This document shows, piece after piece, positions 9,954 through 18,259 of a stretch of DNA of 64,000 nt. The notes under the pieces are model-generated. The model was not told where the DNA came from. It ran no database searches and saw only the letters and a program-made list of their open reading frames with translations. The DNA lies in assembly GCF_003999975.1 (NCBI RefSeq), contig NZ_RJAC01000012.1, positions 124,001 to 188,000 on the forward strand, read 5' to 3'. The DNA is from Actinoplanes solisilvae. Lineage in GTDB: Bacteria > Actinomycetota > Actinomycetes > Mycobacteriales > Micromonosporaceae. The stretch's first letter is position 1; the number at the start of each line of letters is the position of its first letter. Position numbers and translations under genes: made by a program.

Positions 9954-10949
9954 TCAGCCCTCGCCGTCCGGGTAGCCGACCCCTTCGCGTTCCGGATAGC
10001 CCACGTCGATCGCGGAGACGTCGTCGAGGGCGGCCGCGATCTCGGCCGGCAGGGTCAGGTCTTCGCTCTGCAGCGCGCCCTGCAACTGGCCCGACGTGCG
10101 GGCGCCCAGGATCGGCGCGGCCACGCCGGGGCGGTCGCGGATCCAGGCCAGGGCGACCTCGACCGGGGAGACGCCCAGGCCGGAGGCGGCGGTGACGACG
10201 GCCTGCACGATGCTCGAGCTGCGCGGTTCGAGGTAGGTCTGCACGAACGGCGCGAGATGGGGCGTGGCGGCACGCGAGTCGAGCGGGCGGCCGTTGCGGT
10301 ATTTGCCGGTCAGCACGCCCCGGCCCAGCGGCGACCAGGCCAGCACGCCGAGCCCGAGCGCGGCCGAGGCGGGCAGCAGCTCACGCTCGATGCCCCGCTC
10401 GAGCAGCGAATATTCCATCTGGGCGGCCACCACCGGCGCCCGGCCCGGATAGGCCGCCTGCCAGGTCGCGGCCCGCGCGGTCTGCCACGCGGCGAAGTTC
10501 GACACCCCGACATAGCGCACGCGGCCGCTGTTCACCGCGTGGTCGAGCGCGCCCAGGGTCTCTTCCAGCGGGGTCATCGGGTCGACGCCGTGCACCTGCC
10601 ACAGGTCGACGTAGTCGGTGCCGAGGCGGCGCAGCGAGGCGTCGAGCGAGCGCAGCAGGTTGCCCCGGGAGCCGTCGCGGCGACGGTAGCCGTGCGGGGT
10701 GAGGCCGGCCTTGGTGGCGATCACCACCTCGTCGCGCGGGACGAGATGGTCGAGCAGCGAGCCGATCACCGCCTCGGCGTCACCCTCGCCGTAGACGTCG
10801 GCCGTGTCGAGCAGCGTGCCGCCCGCCTCGAGGAAAAGCTTGAGCTGCGCGGCCGCGTCGTCGGGGTCGGTGTCACGCCCCCAGGTCATGGTGCCGAGAG
10901 CGAGCCGCGAAACCGCCAGCCCGCTACGGCCGAGCGGTCGTTGCAGCAT
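9954..10949 (-). CDS. Aldo/keto reductase
   Basis: A 331-residue NADPH-dependent aldo/keto reductase with the (beta/alpha)8 motifs in order: LGLGTMTWG-like start (RLALGTMTWG), the catalytic DTADVYGEG (Asp and Tyr), VVIATKAG (Lys), DLWQVHGVD (His), YVGVSNFAAW and LAWSPLGRGVLTGKYR. A TAAGGT hexamer at 10956-10961 lies 6 bases before the ATG, suggesting a leaderless mRNA. The C-terminus carries a near-perfect duplication, VGYPEREG followed by VGYPDGEG. The physiological substrate is unknown. Confidence 0.92.
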   Translation of the reverse strand: MLQRPLGRSGLAVSRLALGTMTWGRDTDPDDAAAQLKLFLEAGGTLLDTADVYGEGDAEAVIGSLLDHLVPRDEVVIATKAGLTPHGYRRRDGSRGNLLRSLDASLRRLGTDYVDLWQVHGVDPMTPLEETLGALDHAVNSGRVRYVGVSNFAAWQTARAATWQAAYPGRAPVVAAQMEYSLLERGIERELLPASAALGLGVLAWSPLGRGVLTGKYRNGRPLDSRAATPHLAPFVQTYLEPRSSSIVQAVVTAASGLGVSPVEVALAWIRDRPGVAAPILGARTSGQLQGALQSEDLTLPAEIAAALDDVSAIDVGYPEREGVGYPDGEG

Positions 10950-10986
10950 GAGTGAACCTTATTCAGAGACTGCCCATAGCGAAATG

Positions 10987-11011
10987 CCGACGGGCTCGTC
11001 AAGCCCGTCGG
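10987..11011. promoter_or_regulatory. Perfect 10-bp inverted repeat in divergent intergenic region
   Basis: CCGACGGGCT and AGCCCGTCGG surround a 5-base loop. It sits between the divergent aldo/keto reductase and LLM oxidoreductase genes. No gene ends here, so it is either an operator or a relic terminator; I cannot tell which. Confidence 0.4.
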
Positions 11012-11085
11012 TTACCGGACGCAAGGTCGACTCGGAGCGATAAGTAGTCTTCAGGTGACTGTTCATGTGCGGGAGGGGATACGTC

Positions 11086-12138
11086 GTGCGGCTCGGACTC
11101 AACCTCGGCTATCAGGCGGCGTGGACCACGCCCGCCGACCACCTGGCGATGGCGCAGGAGGCGGACAGACTCGGTTACTCGGTCGTGTGGGCCGCGGAGG
11201 CATACGGCTCCGACTCGGTGAGCATGCTCTCCTGGATCGCCGGTCAGACCCAGCAGATCGACCTGGGCGCGGCGGTGATGCAGATCCCCGCCCGCACGCC
11301 CGCGATGACGGCGATGACCGCCGCGACCATCGACGCCCTCTCCGGCGGCCGGTTCCGGCTCGGCCTGGGCGTCAGCGGCCCGCAGGTCTCCGAGGGCTGG
11401 CACGGCGTACGGTTCGCCAAGCCCTTGGGCCGCACCCGGGAGTACGTCGACATCGTCAAGATGGCGGTCGCGCGGCAGCCGGTGGCCTACGACGGCGAGC
11501 ACTACACGCTGCCCCTGCCCGACGGCCCCGGCAAGGCGCTGCGGCTCGGCTTCCACCCGCCGCGCGAGGCCGTCCCGATCTACCTCGCCGCCGTCGGCCC
11601 CAAGAACCTCGAGCTCGCCGGTGAGATCGCCGACGGTTGGCTGGCCATCTTCTTCGCGCCCGACGCGGCCGGAGAATACTTGCAGCACATCGAGCGCGGC
11701 CGGGCCAAACGCCAGCTCGGGCTGACCGGTTTCGACGTGGCCCCGAGCGTCCCGGTCGTGCTCGGCGACAACCTCGCGTGGTGCGCCGACGTGGTGCGGC
11801 CCTACGCGGCGCTCTACGTGGGCGGCATGGGCAGCAAGGAGCAGAACTTCTACAACCAGCTCGCCGTGCGCATGGGCTACGCCGACGAGGCGGCCCGCGT
11901 ACAGGAGCTTTATCTCAGTGGCAAGAAGGCCGAGGCGGCCGAGGCCGTGCCGCAGGACTTCATCGAACGCACCTCGATCCTCGGCAACAAGATCCAGGCC
12001 AAGGAGCGGATCAAGCAGTACGCCGCGGCGGGCGTGGGCACGCTGTCGATCAGCCCCTACGTCGGCGACCTGAAGAGCGGCATCGACACCCTGCGGATCA
12101 TCGCCGAGGCGTACGAAGAATCCGGCGTGGCGTCGTAG
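11086..12138 (+). CDS. LLM-class F420-dependent oxidoreductase
   Basis: A 350-residue luciferase-like (LLM) flavin/F420 oxidoreductase. I chose GTG 11086 because GGGAGGGG ends 7 bases before it. The protein begins VRLGLNLGYQAAWTTPADHL and contains DRLGYSVVWAAEAYGSD, ALSGGRFRLGLGVSGPQVSEGWHG and YLAAVGPKNLELAGEIADGW, all hallmarks of F420-binding LLM enzymes. It likely reduces or oxidises an unidentified metabolite with F420. Its stop codon overlaps the start of the phosphatase gene by one base, marking a four-gene operon that is conserved near mshC in actinomycetes. Confidence 0.9.
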   Translation: MRLGLNLGYQAAWTTPADHLAMAQEADRLGYSVVWAAEAYGSDSVSMLSWIAGQTQQIDLGAAVMQIPARTPAMTAMTAATIDALSGGRFRLGLGVSGPQVSEGWHGVRFAKPLGRTREYVDIVKMAVARQPVAYDGEHYTLPLPDGPGKALRLGFHPPREAVPIYLAAVGPKNLELAGEIADGWLAIFFAPDAAGEYLQHIERGRAKRQLGLTGFDVAPSVPVVLGDNLAWCADVVRPYAALYVGGMGSKEQNFYNQLAVRMGYADEAARVQELYLSGKKAEAAEAVPQDFIERTSILGNKIQAKERIKQYAAAGVGTLSISPYVGDLKSGIDTLRIIAEAYEESGVAS

Positions 12139-12818
12139 TGGCTACTGTTCTGCTGCTCCGGCACGGGCGCACGACGGCCAACGCCAGCGGTGAGCTGGCC
12201 GGCCGTCGTCCCGTGGAGCTCGACGACACCGGCCGCGACCAGGCGAAGCGGGCCGCTGAGCGGCTGCGTGTGCTGCCGATCGCCGCCGTGGTCACCAGCC
12301 CGCTGATCCGCTGCCGCCAGACTGTCGAGCTGGCCCTGCCCGGCCTCACCCCGGTGATCGACGAGGGCCTGACCGAGTGCGGGTACGGCGACTGGGAAGG
12401 CCGTCCACTCAAGGAGCTGGCCAAGGACCCGCTCTGGCCGGTCGTGCAGCAGCACCCCAGCGCCGCGGTCTTCCCGAACGGCGAGGCGATGGCGGCCATG
12501 TCGGCGCGGGCGGTCGCCACGATCCGCCACTGGGACGCCCGTGTGACCGAGTCGCACGGCCCGGACGCGCTGTGGGTGGCGTGCAGCCACGGCGATGTGA
12601 TCAAGGCCATCGTCGCCGACGCGATGGGATTGCACCTCGACCAGTTCCAGCGCATCGTCGCCGACCCGGCCTCGATCAGCGCCATCAGATACACCCCGAC
12701 CAGGCCTTTCGTCGTACGACTGAACGACGGCGCGGATCTTGCGTCGTTGGTCCCGCCCCCGGCCGCCTCGACGTCCTCGGACGCCGTAGTCGGTGGGGGA
12801 GCGGTCGCCGGAGTGTGA
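12138..12818 (+). CDS. Histidine phosphatase family protein (MSMEG_4193-type)
   Basis: A 226-residue member of the phosphoglycerate mutase-like histidine phosphatase superfamily. The phospho-acceptor motif LLLRHGRTT places His9 at the active site; SPLIRCRQT supplies the second arginine, GYGDWEG the acidic residue and CSHGDVIKA the second histidine. The GTG start lies within the TAGTG overlap with the LLM gene. The C-terminus is low-complexity (PPPAASTSSDAVVGGG). This subfamily is annotated as MSMEG_4193-type putative phosphomutase and co-occurs with DUF3090 and the SCO1664 family. Substrate unknown. Confidence 0.9.
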   Translation: MATVLLLRHGRTTANASGELAGRRPVELDDTGRDQAKRAAERLRVLPIAAVVTSPLIRCRQTVELALPGLTPVIDEGLTECGYGDWEGRPLKELAKDPLWPVVQQHPSAAVFPNGEAMAAMSARAVATIRHWDARVTESHGPDALWVACSHGDVIKAIVADAMGLHLDQFQRIVADPASISAIRYTPTRPFVVRLNDGADLASLVPPPAASTSSDAVVGGGAVAGV

Positions 12819-12914
12819 TCGGCGTGTTACGACTGGTGGCCGCCGTTGCGCCGTGGGCGAACCCGGCTGTGCGGGGCTGCGCGACCTCGCGGGTTCGCGG
12901 ATAGGGTTGACGAC

Positions 12915-13511
12915 ATGACCCACCAGGTGCACTCGTTCGAGCCGCCGGAGCGGTTCGTCGCCGGGACGGTGGGCGAGCCGGGCGACCGGACTTTCTTCCT
13001 CCAGGCGCGCGGCGGCGGCCGGGTGGTCAGCGTCGCGCTGGAGAAGGTCCAGGTGTCGCTGCTCGCCGAGAAGCTCGAGGAACTGCTCGTCGAGGCGAAC
13101 AAACGCTTCGGTGTCTCGCTGCCCGAGGCGCCCGTGCTGACCGGCCACGACAACGAGCCGCTCGACGTGCCCGTCGACGAGGAGTTCCGGGTCGGCACCC
13201 TCGGGCTGGCCTTCGACGTCGACACGAGCACGGTGGTCATCGAAGCGATCGAGGCCGGCGAGTCCGAGGTCGAGATCGAGCTCGGCCCCGACGACGACGC
13301 GGCCGTCGAGGAGGAGGACGAGTCCGAGGACGACGAGCCCGACGACGACCTCGACCGGCTCCGCGTGCGGCTGACGCCCGAGGCGACCCGCGCGTTCATC
13401 GACCGCGCCCGTCGCGTGGTGGCCGCCGGCCGGCCGCCGTGCCCGCTCTGCGGCCAGCCGCTCGACCCGGCCGGCCACCTCTGCCCCCGGCACAACGGTT
13501 ACCACCGGTGA
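12915..13511 (+). CDS. DUF3090 family protein
   Basis: A 198-residue protein that matches the actinobacterial DUF3090 family: the N-terminal RFVAGTVGEPGDRTFFLQAR and KVQVSLLAEKLEELL segments, an acidic central linker (about 120-145), and a C-terminal zinc-binding ribbon CPLCGQPLDPAGHLCPRHNG. The ATG at 12915 follows TAGGGT (12902-12907) by 7 bases with no Shine-Dalgarno sequence, so an internal leaderless promoter is likely. It overlaps the next gene by 4 bases (GTGA). The family always travels with the flanking phosphatase and SCO1664-type kinase-like protein; its role is not known. Confidence 0.92.
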   Translation: MTHQVHSFEPPERFVAGTVGEPGDRTFFLQARGGGRVVSVALEKVQVSLLAEKLEELLVEANKRFGVSLPEAPVLTGHDNEPLDVPVDEEFRVGTLGLAFDVDTSTVVIEAIEAGESEVEIELGPDDDAAVEEEDESEDDEPDDDLDRLRVRLTPEATRAFIDRARRVVAAGRPPCPLCGQPLDPAGHLCPRHNGYHR

Positions 13512-14323
13512 CAGACGGGCCCGCTTCGGTGCTCACGGAGGCCGACGCTCTCGACCTGCTGGCCCGCGGCCGGCTCGAGATCGAGGGCCGTCTCGTCGAC
13601 GCCTCCAACACGACCCTGCGGGCCGAGATCACCCTCGACGGGCTGACCCGTCGCTGCGTTTACAAGCCCGTGCAGGGCGAGCGGCCGCTGTGGGACTTCC
13701 CCGACGGCACCCTGGCCGGGCGCGAGGTGTCGGCCTACCTGGTCTCACGCGCCACCGGGTGGGACGTCGTACCGCCCACGATCCTGCGCGAGGGGCCGCT
13801 CGGGGTCGGCGCCCTGCAGCTTTGGATCGACGAACCTGACACCGCCGAGTCCCTGATCGGCTTCGTCCCGGCGTACGACGTGCCCGAGGATTGGCTGGCG
13901 GTCGCCAACGCACGTGACGAGGACGGGGACGCGTACGCCCTGGCTCATGCCGACGACGTGCGTCTCGCCCGCCTCGCGGTGTTCGACGCGGTGATCAACA
14001 ACGCGGATCGCAAGGGCGGGCACGTGCTCTACCCGGCGACCGGCTCGATCCACGGCGTCGACCACGGTGTCTCCTTCCACGTCGAGAAGAAGCTTCGTAC
14101 GGTGTTGTGGGGCTGGACGGGCAAGCCGCTGATCGACGAGGCGCAGGACGTGCTGACCGACCTGATCGCCCAGCTCGACTCCGCCCTCGGTCCGGTCCTT
14201 GAGGAACACCTCACCATCACCGAGGTGCAGCAGGTGCGGCGGCGTGCTCGCCGGTTGCTGCGGGCCGGGCGATTCCCCGACCCGCCGCAGGACTGGCCCG
14301 CCATCCCGTGGCCGCCGGTCTAG
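13508..14323 (+). CDS. SCO1664-family PI3/4-kinase-like protein
   Basis: A 271-residue protein of the SCO1664 family, which has a distant PI3/4-kinase or HipA-like fold. Visible nucleotide-binding features are CVYKPVQGERPLWDF (Lys), the catalytic-loop-like DAVINNADRKGGHVL and the metal-binding VDHGVSFH. The GTG start overlaps the DUF3090 stop (GTGA), so the two are translationally coupled. The preserved Asp, Asn and Lys suggest an active phosphotransferase; the acceptor is unknown. It is the last gene of the operon and converges on the exporter gene 9 bases away. Confidence 0.88.
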   Translation: MTDGPASVLTEADALDLLARGRLEIEGRLVDASNTTLRAEITLDGLTRRCVYKPVQGERPLWDFPDGTLAGREVSAYLVSRATGWDVVPPTILREGPLGVGALQLWIDEPDTAESLIGFVPAYDVPEDWLAVANARDEDGDAYALAHADDVRLARLAVFDAVINNADRKGGHVLYPATGSIHGVDHGVSFHVEKKLRTVLWGWTGKPLIDEAQDVLTDLIAQLDSALGPVLEEHLTITEVQQVRRRARRLLRAGRFPDPPQDWPAIPWPPV

Positions 14324-14332
14324 GCTCCGCGC

Positions 14333-15568
14333 TCACCGGGTCCTCCTGCGACGGATCACGCGGTCTACGGCGGCCGGCATGAGCAGGCCGAGGGCCAGCA
14401 GGAACACGGTGGCGGTGGCCATGGTGATGTCGTTTATCGCCTGGGCGAGCAGGGCCGTGGCCCGAGCGCCGTCGGCGTGCTGAAGCTGCACGAGGCCGCT
14501 CATCGCGCGGAACACCAGCAGGCCCGGCATCATCGACACGACCGAGGCGAACCCGATGGCCGCGAACGGCATGCGGAACCGGCGGGAGACCGGGCCCAGA
14601 ATGGCCCCGGCGACCAGTGCGGCCAGGCCCGACGCGCTGGCGCCGTTCCAGTGCAGGTTCTCCTGGGCCACCCAGTGCACGCCGTGCGCGAGGCCGCCGA
14701 CGAGCAGCGGCCAATAGAGCATGCGCAGCGGCGCGGAATAGAAGATGCCGTAGCAGACCGCCACGACCCCGGCCACGACGACGTCGAACGGCAGCGGGAT
14801 GTCGCGACCGGGCGCGTCCAGGGCCAGATCGGCGCCGGCGGCGGCCAGGCCGAGCAGCAGACCGGTGCTGATGCACAGCAGCGTCACGGTGGCGAAGGTG
14901 AGCCGGGCCAGGCCCAGCGGAAGCCGGTTGGCCGCGACGTCGAGCGCGCCGTTGAGCAGGTGCGGGCCGGGCACGAGCACCATGCACGGGCACACCGCGG
15001 CCAGCCGCAACGCCGAACTGTCGCCGAGCACGACCCACGCGGCGCCGATCAGCCCGGCGATGAGCGCGGCCGCGCCGGCCTGCCAGAAGTTGTTCCCGCC
15101 GAGCCGGCCGATGAGGCGGCGGATCACGGCCCCGACGGCGGCCGACACGGCGATCACGGCCACCGTCTCGGCGTGCCGCACGCCGAGGATGATCGACAGT
15201 CCGCTCGCCCCGACCGCGCAGGCGGCCGCGAACAGAACCGTGCCGGCCGGAGGCAACGCGGCCGCGGCCCGAAGCCGTACGAGGGTCTGCTCAACGGTGG
15301 CGCGTCGTGCGGAAAGGTCGTCGATCGCCTCGTCCGCGGCGGCGGCGCGGTTCATGGCAACATTCGCAGGCACCACCTCCAGATGCCGGCCGAGCCCGTC
15401 GACCTCCAGGTAGGAGGACGACCAGCCCGGCTCGAAGGTGACCCGGCCCACCCCGGCCGCGCGCCCGATCTGAGCGGCGCGTTCCAGCGTGCGGGCGGTT
15501 TCGGCGCCGTTGGCGTGCAGCAGCCCGACCGCCTCGGCGACGGTGTCGGCCGTGATCCGGTCGGTCAT
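14333..15568 (-). CDS. ThrE-type threonine/serine exporter family protein
   Basis: A 411-residue membrane protein. The soluble N-terminal part (about 1-135, LLHANGAETARTLERAAQIG) is the ThrE N-domain and is followed by about ten hydrophobic helices covering the ThrE and ThrE_2 halves (for example AVIAVSAAVGAVIRRLIGRLGG and GGNNFWQAGAAALIAGLIGA). I place the start at ATG 15568; an uninterrupted reading frame upstream would run over mshC and is not coding. The family exports Thr or Ser. It is inserted, in the opposite direction, between two gene groups that are often adjacent in actinomycetes. Confidence 0.88.
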   Translation of the reverse strand: MTDRITADTVAEAVGLLHANGAETARTLERAAQIGRAAGVGRVTFEPGWSSSYLEVDGLGRHLEVVPANVAMNRAAAADEAIDDLSARRATVEQTLVRLRAAAALPPAGTVLFAAACAVGASGLSIILGVRHAETVAVIAVSAAVGAVIRRLIGRLGGNNFWQAGAAALIAGLIGAAWVVLGDSSALRLAAVCPCMVLVPGPHLLNGALDVAANRLPLGLARLTFATVTLLCISTGLLLGLAAAGADLALDAPGRDIPLPFDVVVAGVVAVCYGIFYSAPLRMLYWPLLVGGLAHGVHWVAQENLHWNGASASGLAALVAGAILGPVSRRFRMPFAAIGFASVVSMMPGLLVFRAMSGLVQLQHADGARATALLAQAINDITMATATVFLLALGLLMPAAVDRVIRRRRTR

Positions 15569-15721
15569 GCGGTGCGCCCCCTGTTCCTCGGAACAACTCT
15601 GCACGCCGAGATCTCCATCGAGACCGCGTAAACGTGCTATCCGCCCGCCCGCCCGCCCCGCGCCGTCATTAAGGTCACTCTCTCCGGCCGAGCGCATCGG
15701 GCGCTGGATAGGGTTCTGGGC

Positions 15722-16960
15722 ATGGACGCTTGGACCGGGCACGACGTGCCGAACCTGCCGGGAACGGCGCAGCCGCCCCGCCTCTTCGACTCGGCTCGCC
15801 GCGAGGTGGCCGAGACCACGCCCGGCTCCACGGCCACGATGTACGTCTGCGGCATCACGCCCTACGACGCCACCCACCTCGGGCACGCCGCCACGATGAT
15901 CACCTTCGACCTGGTCAACCGGCTCTGGCGCGACGCCGGGCTGAACGTCGACTACGTGCAGAACGTGACCGACATCGACGACCCGCTGCTCGAGCGGGCC
16001 ACCCGTGACGGGGAGGACTGGGTGGTCCTGGCGATGCGCGAGACCGCCCTGTTCCGCGAGGACATGGAGGCGCTGCGCATCATCCCGCCGGCCCACTACA
16101 TCGGCGCCGTCGAGTCGATTCCCGAGATCGCGGCCCACGTGCGCGAGCTGCTGGCCGCGGGCGCGGCCTACAAGCTCGACGACGGTACGGGTGACGTCTA
16201 CTTCCCGATCGCCGCGGCACCCCGCTTCGGCTACGAGTCGAACCTGTCGCGCGAAGAGATGACGGTCCTGTCGGCCGAGCGCGGCGGCGACCCGTCGCGT
16301 GCGGGCAAACGTGACCCGCTCGACCCGCTGCTGTGGCGCGGGGCCCGCGAGGGCGAACCGGCGTGGGAGGGCGGCGACCTGGGCCCCGGCCGTCCGGGCT
16401 GGCACATCGAGTGCGCGACGATCGCGCTCGGCCGCCTGGGCAACCGCATCGACGTGCAGGGCGGCGGCAACGACCTGCTCTACCCCCACCACGAGTGTTC
16501 CGCGGCGCACGCCGAGACGCTGACCGGGGAGGCGCCGTTCGCGTCGCACTACGTGCACGCCGGCATGATCGGCCTCGAGGGCGAGAAGATGTCGAAGTCC
16601 AAGGGCAACCTGGTCTTCGTCTCCCGCCTGCGCGGCGACGGCGTCGACCCGATGGCGGTGCGGCTGGGTCTGCTGTCAGGCCACTACCGCACCGACCGCG
16701 AGTGGACCGACGAGGTCCTCAAAACCGGCGAGGAACGCCTGGCCCGCTGGCGCTCGGCCGCCGCCGCGTCGGCCGGCCCGTCGGGCGAGGGCCTGCTGGC
16801 CGCCGTCCGCGAGGCCCTGGCGAACGATCTCGACTCGCCGGCCGCTCTGGCGGTCGTCGACGCGTGGGCCGAGGCGGCCCTGGCCGGCATCGGCGACGAC
16901 GACGGCGCGCCGGCGCTCATGGCCCGGACGGTCGACGCCCTCCTCGGCGTCCGCCTCTGA
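15722..16960 (+). CDS. mshC: Cysteine:glucosaminyl-inositol ligase (mycothiol synthesis)
   Basis: A 412-residue CysRS paralogue. It keeps the zinc site and nucleotidyl-transferase signatures: MYVCGITPYD, the HIGH motif as HLGHA, GWHIECATIALGRLG, GGNDLLYPHHECSAAH and KMSKSKGN, but lacks the tRNA-anticodon domain and ends after a short helical C-domain, which is MshC rather than CysS. It joins cysteine to GlcN-Ins using ATP in mycothiol synthesis. TAGGGT (15709-15714) lies 7 bases before the ATG, so the transcript is probably leaderless. A strong terminator follows 22 bases after the stop. Confidence 0.95.
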   Translation: MDAWTGHDVPNLPGTAQPPRLFDSARREVAETTPGSTATMYVCGITPYDATHLGHAATMITFDLVNRLWRDAGLNVDYVQNVTDIDDPLLERATRDGEDWVVLAMRETALFREDMEALRIIPPAHYIGAVESIPEIAAHVRELLAAGAAYKLDDGTGDVYFPIAAAPRFGYESNLSREEMTVLSAERGGDPSRAGKRDPLDPLLWRGAREGEPAWEGGDLGPGRPGWHIECATIALGRLGNRIDVQGGGNDLLYPHHECSAAHAETLTGEAPFASHYVHAGMIGLEGEKMSKSKGNLVFVSRLRGDGVDPMAVRLGLLSGHYRTDREWTDEVLKTGEERLARWRSAAAASAGPSGEGLLAAVREALANDLDSPAALAVVDAWAEAALAGIGDDDGAPALMARTVDALLGVRL

Positions 16961-16982
16961 TCCGGCGCTCTTCCGCACCACC

Positions 16983-17016
16983 AACGCCGCGCGGCTCCTC
17001 GCCGCGCGGCGTTTCT
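16983..17016 (+). terminator. Intrinsic terminator after mshC
   Basis: AACGCCGCGCGG and CCGCGCGGCGTT form a perfect 12-bp stem with a 7-base loop, followed by TCTT. It closes the mshC transcript. Confidence 0.9.
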
Positions 17017-17770
17017 TGGTGACGCCCTCCCACCACGTCGCACGCACGGCATGCCGCTGATCGTTCGGCCGGCCCGGACGGATGCGTCTCGCCTCGTCAC
17101 CACACCAGCAAGCCCTTTCCACTCGACCCTGATTACGCCGTCCCGGCCGTTGCGTCGCCCGGCGGTGCCGCCCCCAGCCTTCGCGTCGCCCGGTGGTCCC
17201 GGCCCGGCCTTCGCGTCGCCCGGCGGTCCCGCCCCAGCCTTCGCGTCGCCCGGTGGTCCCGGCCCGGCCGGCGCGTCGCCCGACCTGGCCCCGGCCTTCG
17301 CCCCGCCCAGCTTTGCGCCGTCGGGCCCCCTTCGGGTTTGCGCGCCGTTCGGGTCGTCAGGTCTCCGGGTCGCCCGGTTTCCGATCCTCTGGTCTTCGCG
17401 CGTCGTCCCGGTCTCCGGGTCGTCTGGACTTCGGGTCAGCCGGTCAGGCCGCCCGCCGTGTGCGGCCCCGCCCTCCAGCCCACAGTTCGCGTCCCCGGCC
17501 GGCACCTCGTGTGGGCAACGGCGAAGCGGCTGGGTAGTGCCGTGTTGCCCGGCGTGTCGGTTCGGTGGGCTGGGTGGCGGGCGGTTTTCTCGGCGTGTCG
17601 CGTTTTTGGTGCGATTGCCGGGGCTTTGGAGGCTCTTCGGCGTGCGATCAGGCGCTGATCGAGCGTGCGATGAGCGCGTGTAGCCGGGTTCCGGGCCACC
17701 GTCGCGGCTGGGGCGTGAGCCGCCCCGCGAGGACTTTAGACGGTGATCTTGAGTTACTGGGCGGTTTGAG
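17017..17770. other. Gene-free GC-rich region with tandem and degenerate repeats
   Basis: Both strands have long open frames here, but their products are repetitive or composed of Arg, Pro, Ser and Gly in the manner of random high-GC sequence, none has a ribosome binding site, and they overlap mshC or the next promoter. The first part holds the 30-bp tandem repeats. From about 17340 to 17480 looser repeats such as GGTCTCCGGGTCG recur (two copies near 17360 and 17410). I see no RNA gene. Confidence 0.5.
17150..17285 (+). repeat. 30-bp tandem repeat, about 4.5 copies
   Basis: Three near-identical units start at 17178, 17208 and 17238, each beginning CCTTCGCGTCGCCCGG and continuing with GGTCCCG-type sequence; degenerate half-units flank them on both sides. 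In one plus-strand frame the unit would encode PAFASPGGPG, and on the minus strand a collagen-like GPPGDAKAG. Neither frame has a credible start. Confidence 0.8.
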
Positions 17771-17774
17771 GAAT

Positions 17775-17805
17775 TTGTACGCAGATGGTCGGTCCTATCT
17801 AAAAT
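17775..17805 (+). promoter_or_regulatory. Putative AT-rich promoter of the secreted-protein gene
   Basis: TTGTAC (17775-17780) and TAAAAT (17800-17805) are 19 bases apart, within a locally AT-rich stretch unlike its surroundings. It would give a leader of about 65 bases. TCGGTCCTA occurs at 17789-17797 and again at 17842-17850 in the leader and may be a regulator site. Confidence 0.4.
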
Positions 17806-17874
17806 CAGCCACATTTTGGTAGCGAAACGGTCAAACTTTCTTCGGTCCTACTTCCACTTGAAAGGAAATATGTC

Positions 17875-18177
17875 ATGCGTCGTCCGGTTATGTACCTTGC
17901 GGGTCTGCTCCTGGCTACCGGCGCGAGCCTCGTTCTGGCGGGCCCCGCGCAGGCTGCGGTTTCGCACGACGGCCACACCGCCGCCGTTGCCAACGGCCCG
18001 TACGGGGACGACTACGACCTCGACTACGACTTCGACTACCGCTCGACCAACTACGACCTGGACTACCGCCTGAACCAGGAGGACAACCGTAACTACACGC
18101 AGGTCAGCCTCCTGAACCTGCTCAGCCCGAACGGCGAGCGGAACCAGGGCCTCGGCCTGCTCAGCCCCATCGGCTGA
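17875..18177 (+). CDS. Small secreted Tyr/Asp-rich protein of unknown function
   Basis: A 100-residue protein with a clear Sec signal peptide: MRRP, a hydrophobic core VMYLAGLLLATGASLVL and a cleavage-type AGPAQAA near residue 27. The mature part contains alternating Asp-Tyr repeats (YDLDYDFDYR and NYDLDYR) and then two LLSP-x-G motifs (LLNLLSPNG and GLGLLSPIG) at the C-terminus. AAAGGA ends 8 bases before the ATG and the gene has its own AT-rich promoter and a strong terminator, so it is a single-gene unit. No cysteine is present. I do not recognise a family; a cell-surface or aggregation role is only a guess. Confidence 0.8.
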   Translation: MRRPVMYLAGLLLATGASLVLAGPAQAAVSHDGHTAAVANGPYGDDYDLDYDFDYRSTNYDLDYRLNQEDNRNYTQVSLLNLLSPNGERNQGLGLLSPIG

Positions 18178-18224
18178 CCTGGCAATACCTGAATCACCGG
18201 CGGTCCGACGCCGTTGACTCGAAG

Positions 18225-18259
18225 CCCGGGACGCTCCGTGAGGGGCGCCCCGGGTTTTT
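18225..18259 (+). terminator. Intrinsic terminator after the secreted-protein gene
   Basis: CCCGGGACGC and GCGCCCCGGG pair with one mismatch and are followed directly by TTTTT, the clearest rho-independent terminator in the window. Confidence 0.9.

Noticed and set aside
14333..16558. Extended form of the exporter with a 330-residue N-terminal addition
   Set aside because: The added part lies antisense to mshC, and the ThrE N-domain begins at ATG 15568.
16684..17814. Minus-strand frame with collagen-like GPPGDAKAG repeats, and plus-strand frame 17051-17683
   Set aside because: No ribosome binding site, overlap with mshC or the next promoter, and random-looking flanks. The repeats are kept as a repeat feature only.
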